Positions 20,601 through 28,177 of a stretch of 64,000 nt of DNA are shown here, one piece after another; position 1 is the stretch's first letter; each line of letters starts with the position of its first letter. A program made the position numbers and the translations under genes. Source of the DNA: Bacteroidia bacterium (GTDB taxonomy: Bacteria; Bacteroidota; Bacteroidia; Flavobacteriales; Flavobacteriaceae); NCBI GenBank assembly GCA_030429955.1, contig JAUIGO010000009.1:1-64000 (forward strand). Reading direction: 5' to 3'. The notes beneath the pieces are model-generated. The model searched no databases. It saw only the letters and a list, made by a program, of their open reading frames with translations, and was not told where the DNA came from.

Positions 20601-22698
20601 TCAAGAAATTGAGAATAATTCAACTATTGTTAGAGGAGCAGTAATCCCAAGAGATATTACTGATTTTGTAAATGCTTCAACAATTACACCTCTTAATTGG
20701 TCTTATCTCAAAAGATATTTCAGAATGGACACTTATAAAGATGATATTATTGATGACCTTACAACTCCAACAATTGACGTTGGTTCAGGAGCAAGAATAT
20801 ACAACACAAAAATAATTGATTACCAAAATGCGCCATTACCTTTTGTGACTCAATCTAGTGGAAACTTAGACGCAGCTGTCAATGTTCCAGCTGATGGTGT
20901 TAATGGTAATGATGCTGCTCTTTACGATTGGTCTATTGTTAAAGTTGAACACGATGATGTTATTTTTAACGCACATCAAGGTCATTTAGGATTATTTATT
21001 AATGAGCTAGATGCAGGATCAAATCCTATAGAATTTCACGTTACTAACAATTCTGAGCTTAACGTATCTTGGTATCTTGAGCTTAACGGCTTTATAGACT
21101 TAGAAGGAGAATCTCAATTGGTTCAAGGTTTTGATAGTGATTTAGTAGTTGGAACCTCAGGAAAAATTGAACGTGACCAACAAGGTACAGCAGATAGATA
21201 CACTTATAATTATTGGTCATCTCCTGTTGGAGTTACTGATGAAGGTAATAACGAATACAGATACAAATTGCCACAAGTCATGAAAGATGGTACTAATCCA
21301 GCAAATCCTGGAACAATCAATTTTATTACTTCGGGCTATAATGGCTCTAACACAAATCCTATTGGTCTAGCCGATTATTGGATTTGGAAATTTGCAAATC
21401 AACTTGATGATGATTATCCATCTTGGCAACATGTAAGAAGTACTGGAGATCTTTACGCAGGTGAAGGTTTTACTATGAAAGGACCAGGAACAGGAAGCAT
21501 CTTAACAGATCAAAATTATGTGTTTAATGGTAAGCCTAACAATGGAGATATCAATTTAACCATTAGTACAGGAAATGATTATCTCATTGGAAATCCTTAT
21601 GCTTCAGCTTTAGATGCCTATACTTTTATAAACGACAATAGCTCTTCAATTACAGGAACCTTATACTTCTGGGAACATTGGGGAGGCGGAACTCATAACT
21701 TAGCCGAATATCAAGGAGGTTATCACCTACTTAACTTATCTGGAGCGACCACTGCAGCGACGATAGGCTCTAACGATCCAGATGTTGGTAATGGTGGAAC
21801 TCCTGTAAAAATTCCTGGAAACTATATTCCAGTTAGTCAAGGATTTTTTGTTGTTGCAAGTGGAACTGGTGGAACTATCAATTTTAATAATGGTCAGCGA
21901 GTTTTTCACAAAGAAAGTAGTGGGAATTCAACATTTGTTGATAATTATGATGCTTCTTTTGATGTCACAGTAAATGGAAACAATAACACCCAAAATGTTG
22001 ATAACCAAAGTGAAGACTTAAGGCTAAAACTCAGAATTGGTTTCAATTCAGTAAATACTATTAGACGCCAATTACTTGCAACTGTTGACAAAAATGCAAC
22101 TTCAGGAATTGATTGGGGCTATGATGGAAAAAACAACGACGATCAAATGGATGATATGTTTTGGTTGGTCGAAAATGAACGATTTGTTATCCAAGGTACT
22201 GATTATATAAATGCTGAAACTATTCTTCCTTTAGGACTTTATACTGATGATGAAGGCTTAAACAGTATTGTTTTAGATAATCTAGAAAATGCTCCTTCTG
22301 ATTTAGAAGTCTATTTGCATGACAAAACATTAGGTGTTTATCATGACTTGAAAAACAGTGCCTATGAAATACATTTACCAGCTGGTGAATACCTAGATCG
22401 TTTTGAAATCACATTTTCTACCCAAGAGACTTTAGATATCGATGACAACATTGAGGCAAATGAATTAGATGTGTATTATACCAATGCTAAGAAAAGCCTT
22501 ATTTTGATTAATCCATTATATAAAGAAATTACATCAATTGAAGTCATAAATTTATTAGGTCAGAAATTGCATAGTCTAACTAATATTTCAAAGTTAAATC
22601 ATGCAGAAATAAAAATAAAAGACTTAAGTACAGGAGCCTATATCATTAAGTTGAACACTCCTGAAGGAACCGTTTCAAAGAAAGTATTAGTAGAGTAA
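17680..22698 (+). CDS. Giant multidomain surface protein with MAM, choice-of-anchor, TSP3-like and LamG domains, T9SS substrate
   Basis: This 1672-residue exported protein is paralogous to 9521-15724 over its C-terminal half. After a signal peptide (to about residue 26, SSFSQ) it has a MAM-like domain (about 28-190, PYTESFETGIGLWSQ), then a choice-of-anchor D immunoglobulin-like domain (about 198-312, NTINRTFTIHNLGTTNLTIS). Next are acidic TSP3-like repeats (about 320-345 and 570-820), an unassigned domain between them (about 350-570), and a LamG/concanavalin-A-like domain (about 822-983, QWYHIAATYSS). The conserved YNYWSSPVGVTDE segment (about 1180) and a type A T9SS sorting domain (about 1590-1672) follow. 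It lacks the AVEIHQ-type domains of the paralogue. A surface or adhesive role is inferred; no catalytic site is seen. Confidence 0.87.
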   Translation: MKNYTYFARLIIPIVGILCTYSSFSQTCISTYPYTESFETGIGLWSQPTTDNFDWTRNSGGTPSGSTGPSLASHGIQYMYTEATSNYNNTSYFVSPCFDLTNATTATFSFWYHMYGADMGNLYLELSTNNGSTYPNLLVQLIGQDQTSYGDAWKQVTINLSAYIGQNIKIRFRGVTGNAYRSDMAIDNVSMTATIPPGPEIDLKGKGISIADGDTSPSNLDDTDFGTSNIGNTINRTFTIHNLGTTNLTISSITLSNAIDFSITGTPYSTPIAPSGNTTFTVTFNTLLLGAKTSTITIVNNDTNESIYNFDIKAEAEQNFFDSDGDGVFDNIDIDDDNDGIIDSEEQNSCENSSISISANYKFLNETFGSGNRAMINTTYDATTTYCYEDGAGSGCFGGIDLNDGEYTVYYKAADGDGTNDTPNGEVASWADTYWYTGEDHTPGDTNGRMAMFNASYDPGVFYTANITGALPNVPVTYSFWVINLDRTDAPGIATRLRPNILVEFRDIDDNVLASITTGDIDPTTVGNAAGDWYQFTADLTFAVDQFNVYFINNETGGLGNDLAIDDIVISQTLCDTDSDGVADVFDLDADNDGIPDVVEAGLGTFSEGKATLTGVGSWIDVNGNGMHDLVEGNITLDSDGDGTPNFLDLDSDNDAIFDVDESGAGNSGNPSYQNGDGDITGDGVGDGSDSDNFRETDVDSDGTIEYYTDGILDIYDYFNGTDYPTSYGNTNQGLGHTYYVLDTDSDGLPDYMDITSDGATYDISHTLYASLDSNNDGVIDGPGTVYPNGQIDDAEGDGILDAFDTSDSTFGSPRDLDRKLHLYFDGRNDYADDINVIDGWSEATLMTWIKIDPSATGTQIIAGQDEFYFQLNANKSVTANANGSTVTTGTNLNTNQWYHIAATYSSTDNIFRLYKNGLEVGNTAISGSLPSDASSFTIGREPDTNSKYYHGYIDELRVFNKALSANEIQKMVYQEIENNSTIVRGAVIPRDITDFVNASTITPLNWSYLKRYFRMDTYKDDIIDDLTTPTIDVGSGARIYNTKIIDYQNAPLPFVTQSSGNLDAAVNVPADGVNGNDAALYDWSIVKVEHDDVIFNAHQGHLGLFINELDAGSNPIEFHVTNNSELNVSWYLELNGFIDLEGESQLVQGFDSDLVVGTSGKIERDQQGTADRYTYNYWSSPVGVTDEGNNEYRYKLPQVMKDGTNPANPGTINFITSGYNGSNTNPIGLADYWIWKFANQLDDDYPSWQHVRSTGDLYAGEGFTMKGPGTGSILTDQNYVFNGKPNNGDINLTISTGNDYLIGNPYASALDAYTFINDNSSSITGTLYFWEHWGGGTHNLAEYQGGYHLLNLSGATTAATIGSNDPDVGNGGTPVKIPGNYIPVSQGFFVVASGTGGTINFNNGQRVFHKESSGNSTFVDNYDASFDVTVNGNNNTQNVDNQSEDLRLKLRIGFNSVNTIRRQLLATVDKNATSGIDWGYDGKNNDDQMDDMFWLVENERFVIQGTDYINAETILPLGLYTDDEGLNSIVLDNLENAPSDLEVYLHDKTLGVYHDLKNSAYEIHLPAGEYLDRFEITFSTQETLDIDDNIEANELDVYYTNAKKSLILINPLYKEITSIEVINLLGQKLHSLTNISKLNHAEIKIKDLSTGAYIIKLNTPEGTVSKKVLVE

Positions 22699-22733
22699 AA
22701 AAAATGTTATAGAATTAGAATTTCACTAAACTG

Positions 22734-22767
22734 AAAAAGCTCCAACTAGTCATTGGAGCTTTTTTTA
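22734..22767. terminator. Bidirectional terminator between surface protein gene and hisS
   Basis: A 12-bp stem AAAAAGCTCCAA / TTGGAGCTTTTT with a 7-nt loop (ctagtca) lies between the convergent genes. It touches the hisS stop codon and carries T runs in both directions. It is nearly the same hairpin as at 15752-15786. Confidence 0.8.
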
Positions 22768-24384
22768 TTGTATAGCTTGTATTAAATCTGACAAAGAGCA
22801 TTTGGTTTGCTCACCAGATTTCATATTTTTTAAGGTAAAGCTGTTAGCTTTCATTTCCTCCTCACCTACTAACACCACAAAAGGAATATCTCTTTTATTG
22901 GCATAGTTCATCTGTTTTTTCATTTTCGCAGCATCAGGATAAATTTCAGTATTAAGTCCAGCTTCTCTAAGTTTTGCAATGGCTTTTAAGCAATAGAAAG
23001 CTTCAGTATCTCCAAAATTAATAAATAGCACTTCAACTGAATTGGCTATCGTTTCAGGAAATAAATGAAGTTCTTCTAGAACCAAGTAAATTCTATCCAA
23101 TCCAAAACTTATACCAACACCACTTACGTCTGGCATTCCGAAGATTCCTGTGAGGTCGTCATAACGTCCGCCACCTCCAATAGAACCCATTTGCACCTTT
23201 TCTGGTGCTGACACTTCAAAAATAGCTCCTGTATAATAATTGAGTCCACGTGCTAAGGTCACATCCAATTGCAAGCTAGCTGTTTTAAGTCCTACATTGT
23301 TTATAGCAGTATTGATGAATGCCAATTCTTCAATCCCTTTTAGGCCTTCATCTGAAGCACTTAAAATATCGTTTAAACTTTCAATCTGAGATTCAAAAGT
23401 ACCTTTCAAGCTAAATAAAGGTTGAAGTTTAGCAATGCCTTCTTTTGAAATACCTTTGCTAATCATTTCTTCTTTTACCTTCTCCTCTCCTATTTTATCC
23501 AGCTTATCCAAAGCCACAGTAAAGTCAATGAGCTTATCTTTTGCACCTATAACTTCTGCAATACCTGACAATATTTTACGATTGTTTATTTTTATGGTCA
23601 CACCTTCAAGACCTAACTTATGAAATACATCGTCATACAATTGCACAAACTCCACCTCCTGCAATAAACTGGTAGAACCAACAACATCTGCATCACATTG
23701 ATAAAACTCTCTAAAACGGCCTTTCTGCGGTCTGTCTGCTCTCCAAACAGGTTGTATTTGGTAACGCTTAAATGGAAAGGTAATGTCGTTTTGGTGTTGC
23801 ACCACATAACGTGCAAAAGGCACTGTTAAATCGTAACGAAGGGCTTTTTCTGAAATTTTTGATATATGAGTTGTTGAATCTAGAAGAAACAATCGAGCAC
23901 ATCTTAATAAAATTATTTTTCTACATTTACTCTTATAATCTTCATCCAACGGTAAAAGCTTAGAAAAATCAATTTCTTTTATATTTAAAATATAACCTTT
24001 AATTGTTTTATAATAATTCTCATTTTTTTTATATCCTAATTTTAATTCATTATCAATTGAATCCATTAAAGTTCCAATATTATTGTCTAATGACTTATCA
24101 AGATAATTATAAAATTTTTCCAAACCATATAGAGTAACTTCATCATCCATTCTTAGAGATTTGTAAAAATCACCAGAATTCAATATCTTAAAAATTAGTC
24201 TATCACCTTCATCACCATATTTTCCCATTAAAGTATCTGAGTTTTCAAAACTTGGTGTTTCTATAGGTTGAAAGCCAAAACGCTCAAAACTAGACTTAAT
24301 AACACCAAAAATGTAGTTGCGCTTTGCTACTTCAATGGGTGAAAAATCTCTTGTGCCTTTTGGTATGCTTGGTTTTTGTGCCAT
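22765..24384 (-). CDS. hisS: Histidyl-tRNA synthetase with unusual insertion
   Basis: This class II synthetase charges tRNA-His with histidine. Visible features are the N-terminal KGTRDFSP, motif 2 region [13 protein letters not shown] followed by [15 protein letters not shown], the glycine-rich GGGGRYDDL, motif 3 [12 protein letters not shown] and a C-terminal anticodon-binding domain (about 440-539). At 539 residues it is about 80 longer than usual. The excess lies between [11 protein letters not shown] (residue 73) and [13 protein letters not shown] (about 178), where relatives known to me have about 25 residues. The reading frame is intact and all catalytic motifs remain. It lies downstream of DUF6495 and GDPD genes on the same strand but is separated from them by a 293-bp repeat-bearing spacer. 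Confidence 0.95.
   Translation of the reverse strand: MAQKPSIPKGTRDFSPIEVAKRNYIFGVIKSSFERFGFQPIETPSFENSDTLMGKYGDEGDRLIFKILNSGDFYKSLRMDDEVTLYGLEKFYNYLDKSLDNNIGTLMDSIDNELKLGYKKNENYYKTIKGYILNIKEIDFSKLLPLDEDYKSKCRKIILLRCARLFLLDSTTHISKISEKALRYDLTVPFARYVVQHQNDITFPFKRYQIQPVWRADRPQKGRFREFYQCDADVVGSTSLLQEVEFVQLYDDVFHKLGLEGVTIKINNRKILSGIAEVIGAKDKLIDFTVALDKLDKIGEEKVKEEMISKGISKEGIAKLQPLFSLKGTFESQIESLNDILSASDEGLKGIEELAFINTAINNVGLKTASLQLDVTLARGLNYYTGAIFEVSAPEKVQMGSIGGGGRYDDLTGIFGMPDVSGVGISFGLDRIYLVLEELHLFPETIANSVEVLFINFGDTEAFYCLKAIAKLREAGLNTEIYPDAAKMKKQMNYANKRDIPFVVLVGEEEMKANSFTLKNMKSGEQTKCSLSDLIQAIQ
23856..24174 (-). other. In-frame AT-rich insertion in hisS
   Basis: Residues about 71-177 of HisRS form a Lys/Asn/Leu-rich, probably helical segment ([20 protein letters not shown] and following). 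Its DNA is visibly more AT-rich than the flanking hisS sequence. It sits between catalytic-core elements and replaces a short loop, so it is an insertion domain. Confidence 0.65.
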
Positions 24385-24677
24385 AATAATGCCTGCGAAA
24401 GCAGGTATCTCTTTTAAAGATTAGTAAATTTATTAAAATGGATTCCGCATCACACTTCAACAAGTTCAGTGCGACAGATGCGGAATGACAAAAATATATA
24501 ATGAAAATCTTTTTAAAGGCTTTTCTGAAAAAAATGTCAATGTATTACAATTAACAGTAAAACAAATCAATGAAAACCACCTTGTCTCTATGTGACACTT
24601 CTCCTTGAAAAGGAGGAGAATTCCTTCCCTCATTAAGAGAAAGTGTCCAGACAATTCTGTCTGGACAGAAGGGTTTG
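24385..24677. repeat. Intergenic cluster of palindromic repeats
   Basis: This non-coding stretch holds several separate hairpins. There is CCTGCgaaaGCAGG near 24391. TTCCGCAT pairs with ATGCGGAA, enclosing an inner CACT/AGTG stem, at about 24443-24486. A CTCCTTgaaaAGGAG hairpin lies near 24600. The perfect 9-bp stem GTCCAGACA / TGTCTGGAC (about 24645-24666) has a 4-nt loop. The short reading frame through them looks spurious. The structure fits dispersed REP-like elements, probably present elsewhere in the genome. Confidence 0.6.
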
Positions 24678-25160
24678 TTAATTTATCAACTTATCAAAAT
24701 AAACAAACAATTCGCCTTTTGTAATTACAGAACCTTGTTGTATTAAAGTAAATTTATCTAATTGTTTATCGTTTGAGTATGCTTTTTTAGCATTAAAAAT
24801 TTCAACATCATCACTCATTAAGTTTTCTCTTAACCAAGCAAAGCCTTCTTTTGTGGTTAAATCAACGTCTTTTGTATTCAGTTTTAGACCAATCAATTCA
24901 ATTTCAGATTCACCTAAGTAAAACAAATATATGTGTTGTGGAGAAATGTTTTCCAGATATTTAGCTTTTGTGAGTACACCTTCCCAAACCAAGTCGCTAA
25001 ACACATCCAATTCCTGTTCGGCTACTTCTGGTTTATTGGTTTTAATATCATTCCACTCATCAGCAGTGATAGATTGTGTTGCCAAAAAATTAATGAATTC
25101 TTGGTGTAATTCTTCAAATTGTTCTTTTGATAATCTTGTGTACTTCATCGAAAATTTCAT
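24678..25160 (-). CDS. DUF6495 family protein
   Basis: This 160-residue soluble acidic protein begins with MKYTRL(S/T)KEQFEELHQEF, which I recognise as the start of the DUF6495 family found widely in Flavobacteriia. Its function is not known. There is no signal peptide, membrane segment or catalytic motif. The start could be the ATG at 25160 (used here) or the in-frame ATG at 25148, which gives the MKYTRL start most relatives use. It lies 43 bp downstream of the glycerophosphodiesterase gene on the same strand. Confidence 0.8.
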   Translation of the reverse strand: MKFSMKYTRLSKEQFEELHQEFINFLATQSITADEWNDIKTNKPEVAEQELDVFSDLVWEGVLTKAKYLENISPQHIYLFYLGESEIELIGLKLNTKDVDLTTKEGFAWLRENLMSDDVEIFNAKKAYSNDKQLDKFTLIQQGSVITKGELFVYFDKLIN

Positions 25161-25203
25161 TTTCGTTTCCTCGAACGAGGAAATCTTTTACATTATTTTT
25201 TAA

Positions 25204-26094
25204 TTATTTTACAATATTCAACGCTGTAGCTGCTTGAAAAGGTCTATCTGTTGCAAAAATATCAATTCCCATAGTATGCCAAGTCTTATATAAATGGTCT
25301 CCTCTAGCTTCGGCCTGTTTATCTAGGTTTCCTAGTGTACCTAGGATGGTTTTGATTCCTAGTTTGTGAATTGATTCATATAACTTAACATCAGATAAAC
25401 GTGTTCCTGTAAAAGCCAACATGTTTTCTGTTGGAATATCAGTTTCAAGTAGCCAACCCAATTCTTCTTGATTTCTGGCAGAAACCGACAACAATAAATC
25501 TGGCGCCAAAGTGTAAGCCTTTACAGCTTGCTCTACATCATACGTTATAATGATTGAAATATCTTCAGCTTGCTCTTCTCTAATGGCATTTATTACTTCA
25601 GCAATATCTACACTTCGTTTTATATCTACTGTAAGTACTGCTTTGTTTTTTTTAGCCCAATCCAATACGTCATTAAACTTTGGGATTTTAAACGTTGTTT
25701 CTGTTCCAAAATCATCTACCAGGTTAAATGCTTGCAATTCTTGATATGTATATTTATCAAGTCTATCAACTCCTGTTGTGGTTCGTTCCAAGGTATGATC
25801 GTGCATTAATACCAAAACATCATCTTTGGTTTTTGCAACATCGATTTCAAAGATGGCCGAAATACTATCATTTACATATTGCAGTGTTTCTAAGCAGTTT
25901 TCTGGATAATTGGCAAGACCTGAACCACCACGATGTACGCTTATTAAAGGTGTTGCCTTTTCTTTATTAAATTTAAACGATTCAATTAATGCTGAAACCT
26001 TTGTTTTGTTTGCAACAACTTCTTCAATGTAATTTGATTTGTTCTTACATGAAAAAATGATTAAAAACCCTAGTAAAACAGTAAATCGAGACAT
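25204..26094 (-). CDS. Glycerophosphodiester phosphodiesterase family lipoprotein
   Basis: This 296-residue protein has a lipoprotein signal (LLGFLIIFSC, lipid-modified Cys at about residue 16) and a GDPD TIM-barrel domain. Family motifs are SVHRGGSG with the catalytic first His, YPENCLETL, FEIDVAKTKDD with the metal-binding Glu/Asp, and MHDHTLERTTTG with the second catalytic His. It should hydrolyse glycerophosphodiesters to glycerol-3-phosphate and an alcohol in the periplasm or at the outer surface. It is upstream of the DUF6495 gene on the same strand and follows the rplI terminator. Confidence 0.88.
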   Translation of the reverse strand: MSRFTVLLGFLIIFSCKNKSNYIEEVVANKTKVSALIESFKFNKEKATPLISVHRGGSGLANYPENCLETLQYVNDSISAIFEIDVAKTKDDVLVLMHDHTLERTTTGVDRLDKYTYQELQAFNLVDDFGTETTFKIPKFNDVLDWAKKNKAVLTVDIKRSVDIAEVINAIREEQAEDISIIITYDVEQAVKAYTLAPDLLLSVSARNQEELGWLLETDIPTENMLAFTGTRLSDVKLYESIHKLGIKTILGTLGNLDKQAEARGDHLYKTWHTMGIDIFATDRPFQAATALNIVK

Positions 26095-26116
26095 AGTGTG
26101 AAATTTTAAAATTAAA

Positions 26117-26150
26117 AAACCGTCTAGAAGGATCTAAACGGTTTATGTTG
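26117..26150 (-). terminator. Terminator of the rpsF-rpsR-rplI operon
   Basis: AAACCGT (26117-26123) pairs with ACGGTTT (26138-26144), with an extra inner pairing TAGA/TCTA. On the minus strand the stem is followed by a T-rich tract. It lies directly after rplI and before the GDPD gene. Confidence 0.65.
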
Positions 26151-26169
26151 TTTAATGCAAAAAAGCTAA

Positions 26170-26631
26170 TTATGCTTGAGCAATAACCTCAAATGGTATT
26201 TCAACAGTTACTTCTCTATGTAAACGAATTACAGCATTGTATTGACCTAAACGCTTAATATTTCCACCAATGATATTGATGAATTTTTTATCAATTGTGT
26301 GACCTTCTTTTTCAAAGGCTTCAGCTAAATCTGCTTTGGTTACAGAACCAAATAATTTATCACCTGCTGATGCTCCTTCTGTTGCTTTAGCAGTTAACTT
26401 TATTTCTAAGGCTTTAATTGCTTCTGCTGTCTTTTTAGCATCGTCAATAATTTTCTTATCCTTGAAAGCACGTTGCTTCAAGTTTTCTGCCAACACTTTC
26501 TTTGCAGAAGCTGTAGCTATAACTGCTTGTCCTTGAGGAATTAAAAAATTTCTACCATAACCGTTCTTAACTGTTACAACATCGTCTTTAAATCCTAAAT
26601 TTTCAACGTCTTGTTTTAATATAAGTTCCAT
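26170..26631 (-). CDS. rplI: 50S ribosomal protein L9
   Basis: This 153-residue protein has the L9 N-terminal signature MELILKQDVENLGFKDDVV followed by GYGRNFLIPQGQA, a long central helix and a C-terminal rRNA-binding domain. It is the last gene of the conserved operon rpsF-rpsR-rplI and lies 13 bp after rpsR. L9 bridges domains of 23S rRNA and helps frame maintenance. Its length is normal for the family. Confidence 0.97.
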   Translation of the reverse strand: MELILKQDVENLGFKDDVVTVKNGYGRNFLIPQGQAVIATASAKKVLAENLKQRAFKDKKIIDDAKKTAEAIKALEIKLTAKATEGASAGDKLFGSVTKADLAEAFEKEGHTIDKKFINIIGGNIKRLGQYNAVIRLHREVTVEIPFEVIAQA

Positions 26632-26644
26632 TGTTATGTGTATT

Positions 26645-26941
26645 TTATTTTAATAAATCAGCTACATAAGGCATCAATGCTAAGTGACGAGCTCTTTTTA
26701 CAGCTACTGACACTTTTCTTTGATACTTTAATGAAGTTCCTGTTAAACGTCTTGGCAACAATTTACCTTGCTCGTTTACAAATTTTAATAAGAAGTCTGG
26801 ATCTTTGTAATCAATATACTTGATACCAGATTTTTTGAAACGACAATACTTCTTTTGTTTGTTAGTTTCAATATTTAAAGGCGTTAAATATCTAATTTCT
26901 CCGTCTTTCTTTCCTTTTGCTTGTTGTTCAATTGTTGACAT
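26645..26941 (-). CDS. rpsR: 30S ribosomal protein S18
   Basis: This 98-residue S18 has the conserved core [20 protein letters not shown] and the [20 protein letters not shown] rRNA-binding part. The N-terminal extension ([20 protein letters not shown]) is typical of Bacteroidota. It lies between rpsF (2-bp gap) and rplI and acts in the platform of the small subunit with S6. Confidence 0.97.
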   Translation of the reverse strand: MSTIEQQAKGKKDGEIRYLTPLNIETNKQKKYCRFKKSGIKYIDYKDPDFLLKFVNEQGKLLPRRLTGTSLKYQRKVSVAVKRARHLALMPYVADLLK

Positions 26942-26943
26942 AA

Positions 26944-27282
26944 TTACGCTTTTTCTTTAAGTTTAACCCTTCTTCTTTCAGCCCAAGACACAGCGTGCTT
27001 GTCTAATTTTACAGTTAAGTAACGCATAAAACGCTCGTCACGTCTAAATTCAACCTCTAAAGGATTGATTACTTCACCAGCAACCTGGTACTCAAATAAG
27101 TGATAAAAACCACTTTTTTTGTTTTGAATTGGATACGCTAATTTCTTTAAGCCCCAATCCTCTTTTGATATCATCTTTGCACCTTTAGAAACGAGAAAAT
27201 CTTCGTATTTCTTTACTGTTTCCTTTATCTGGTCTTCAGATAAAACGGGATTCAAGATGAAAACAGTTTCGTAATGATTCAT
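26944..27282 (-). CDS. rpsF: 30S ribosomal protein S6
   Basis: This 112-residue protein has the S6 fold signature [19 protein letters not shown] and a [20 protein letters not shown] core. S6 pairs with S18 on the 30S platform. It is the first gene of the ribosomal operon and is served by a near-consensus promoter (27313-27343). The C-terminal VKLKEKA tail is short, as usual in this phylum. Confidence 0.97.
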   Translation of the reverse strand: MNHYETVFILNPVLSEDQIKETVKKYEDFLVSKGAKMISKEDWGLKKLAYPIQNKKSGFYHLFEYQVAGEVINPLEVEFRRDERFMRYLTVKLDKHAVSWAERRRVKLKEKA

Positions 27283-27312
27283 AAAAATCGATTTATTTGT
27301 TTAAATTGGCTG

Positions 27313-27343
27313 CAAAAGTATACATTAATATTGTTTTTGGCAA
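27313..27343 (-). promoter_or_regulatory. Strong promoter of the rpsF operon
   Basis: On the minus strand, TTG (27341-27343) and TACTTTTG (27313-27320) are separated by 20 bp, an exact Bacteroidota -33/-7 arrangement. The predicted start leaves a leader of about 24 nt before rpsF. Confidence 0.75.
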
Positions 27344-27477
27344 CATTTTTGTTTTTAATTTATATGTTAATTCAAATGTTAATTTTTTGTTAAAAAAAAC
27401 TGTTTATCGATGTTTTTTGGTTTTTAACCGAATTTTTCGTACTATTGTCGATATCTTAACCTAAAACAATAAATGTT

Positions 27478-28173
27478 ATGACTTTAAACTGTGTTGTTGT
27501 AGATGACTCCGCAATCCAACGCTTGTCTATTGTCAAGTTAATTGAGAATCATTCCTCGCTTAACCTGATTGCAGAATATAGCAGTGCCCTGGAAACAAAA
27601 AATGGCCTTAATACCCATAAGGTAGACTTAATCTTTCTTGATATTGAAATGCCTGTTTTAAACGGTTTCGAATTACTAGATGTACTAAATAATAAACCCC
27701 AAATTATTTTTGTTACAGGTAAAACGGAATACGCTTTTAAAGCATTTAATTACGATGCCACAGATTATTTACAAAAGCCAATAACTAGGGAACGCTTTAA
27801 TACTGCAGTTGAAAAGGCTATTGAGCAACATAAACTCACACTTGACTTTAAAGAGACTGATGGAGAGCACATCTTCGTGAAAAGTAATCTTAAGAAACGA
27901 AAAGTTTATATCAAGGATATAAAATGGATTGAAGCGCTTGGTGATTACGTAAAATTAGTAACCGAAGAGAACAGTCTTGTAGTGTTATCTACCATGAAGG
28001 CTTTTGAAGCCGAATTACCAGAAGGAAAATTTTTAAGAATTCATAAATCTTATATTGTGAATTTAGATAAGGTTGACCGATTTAACAGTAAAAATGTTGA
28101 AGTTGGTTCTTATGAAATCCCATTAAGTAGGAATAAAAAGACCTTATTAGTTGATGCTTTAAATAATATTTAA
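27478..28173 (+). CDS. LytTR-family DNA-binding response regulator
   Basis: This 231-residue two-domain regulator has an N-terminal receiver (about 3-120) with the acidic pair in VVDDS, the phosphoacceptor in LIFLDIEMP (about Asp 55) and the conserved Lys in LQKP (about 100). The C-terminal LytTR DNA-binding domain (about 135-231) has the typical KVYIKDIKWIEALGDYVKL and FLRIHKSYIVN motifs. No histidine kinase is adjacent, so its partner is encoded elsewhere. It is monocistronic and points convergently into priA with only 4 bp between stops. A weak -7 match (TACTATTG, 27440-27447) precedes it. Confidence 0.93.
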   Translation: MTLNCVVVDDSAIQRLSIVKLIENHSSLNLIAEYSSALETKNGLNTHKVDLIFLDIEMPVLNGFELLDVLNNKPQIIFVTGKTEYAFKAFNYDATDYLQKPITRERFNTAVEKAIEQHKLTLDFKETDGEHIFVKSNLKKRKVYIKDIKWIEALGDYVKLVTEENSLVVLSTMKAFEAELPEGKFLRIHKSYIVNLDKVDRFNSKNVEVGSYEIPLSRNKKTLLVDALNNI

Positions 28174-28177
28174 ATCG

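Noticed and set aside
24466-24654. 62-codon minus-strand frame in the hairpin-rich spacer
   Set aside because: It runs through several palindromes and has no protein-like features; the hairpins explain the sequence.
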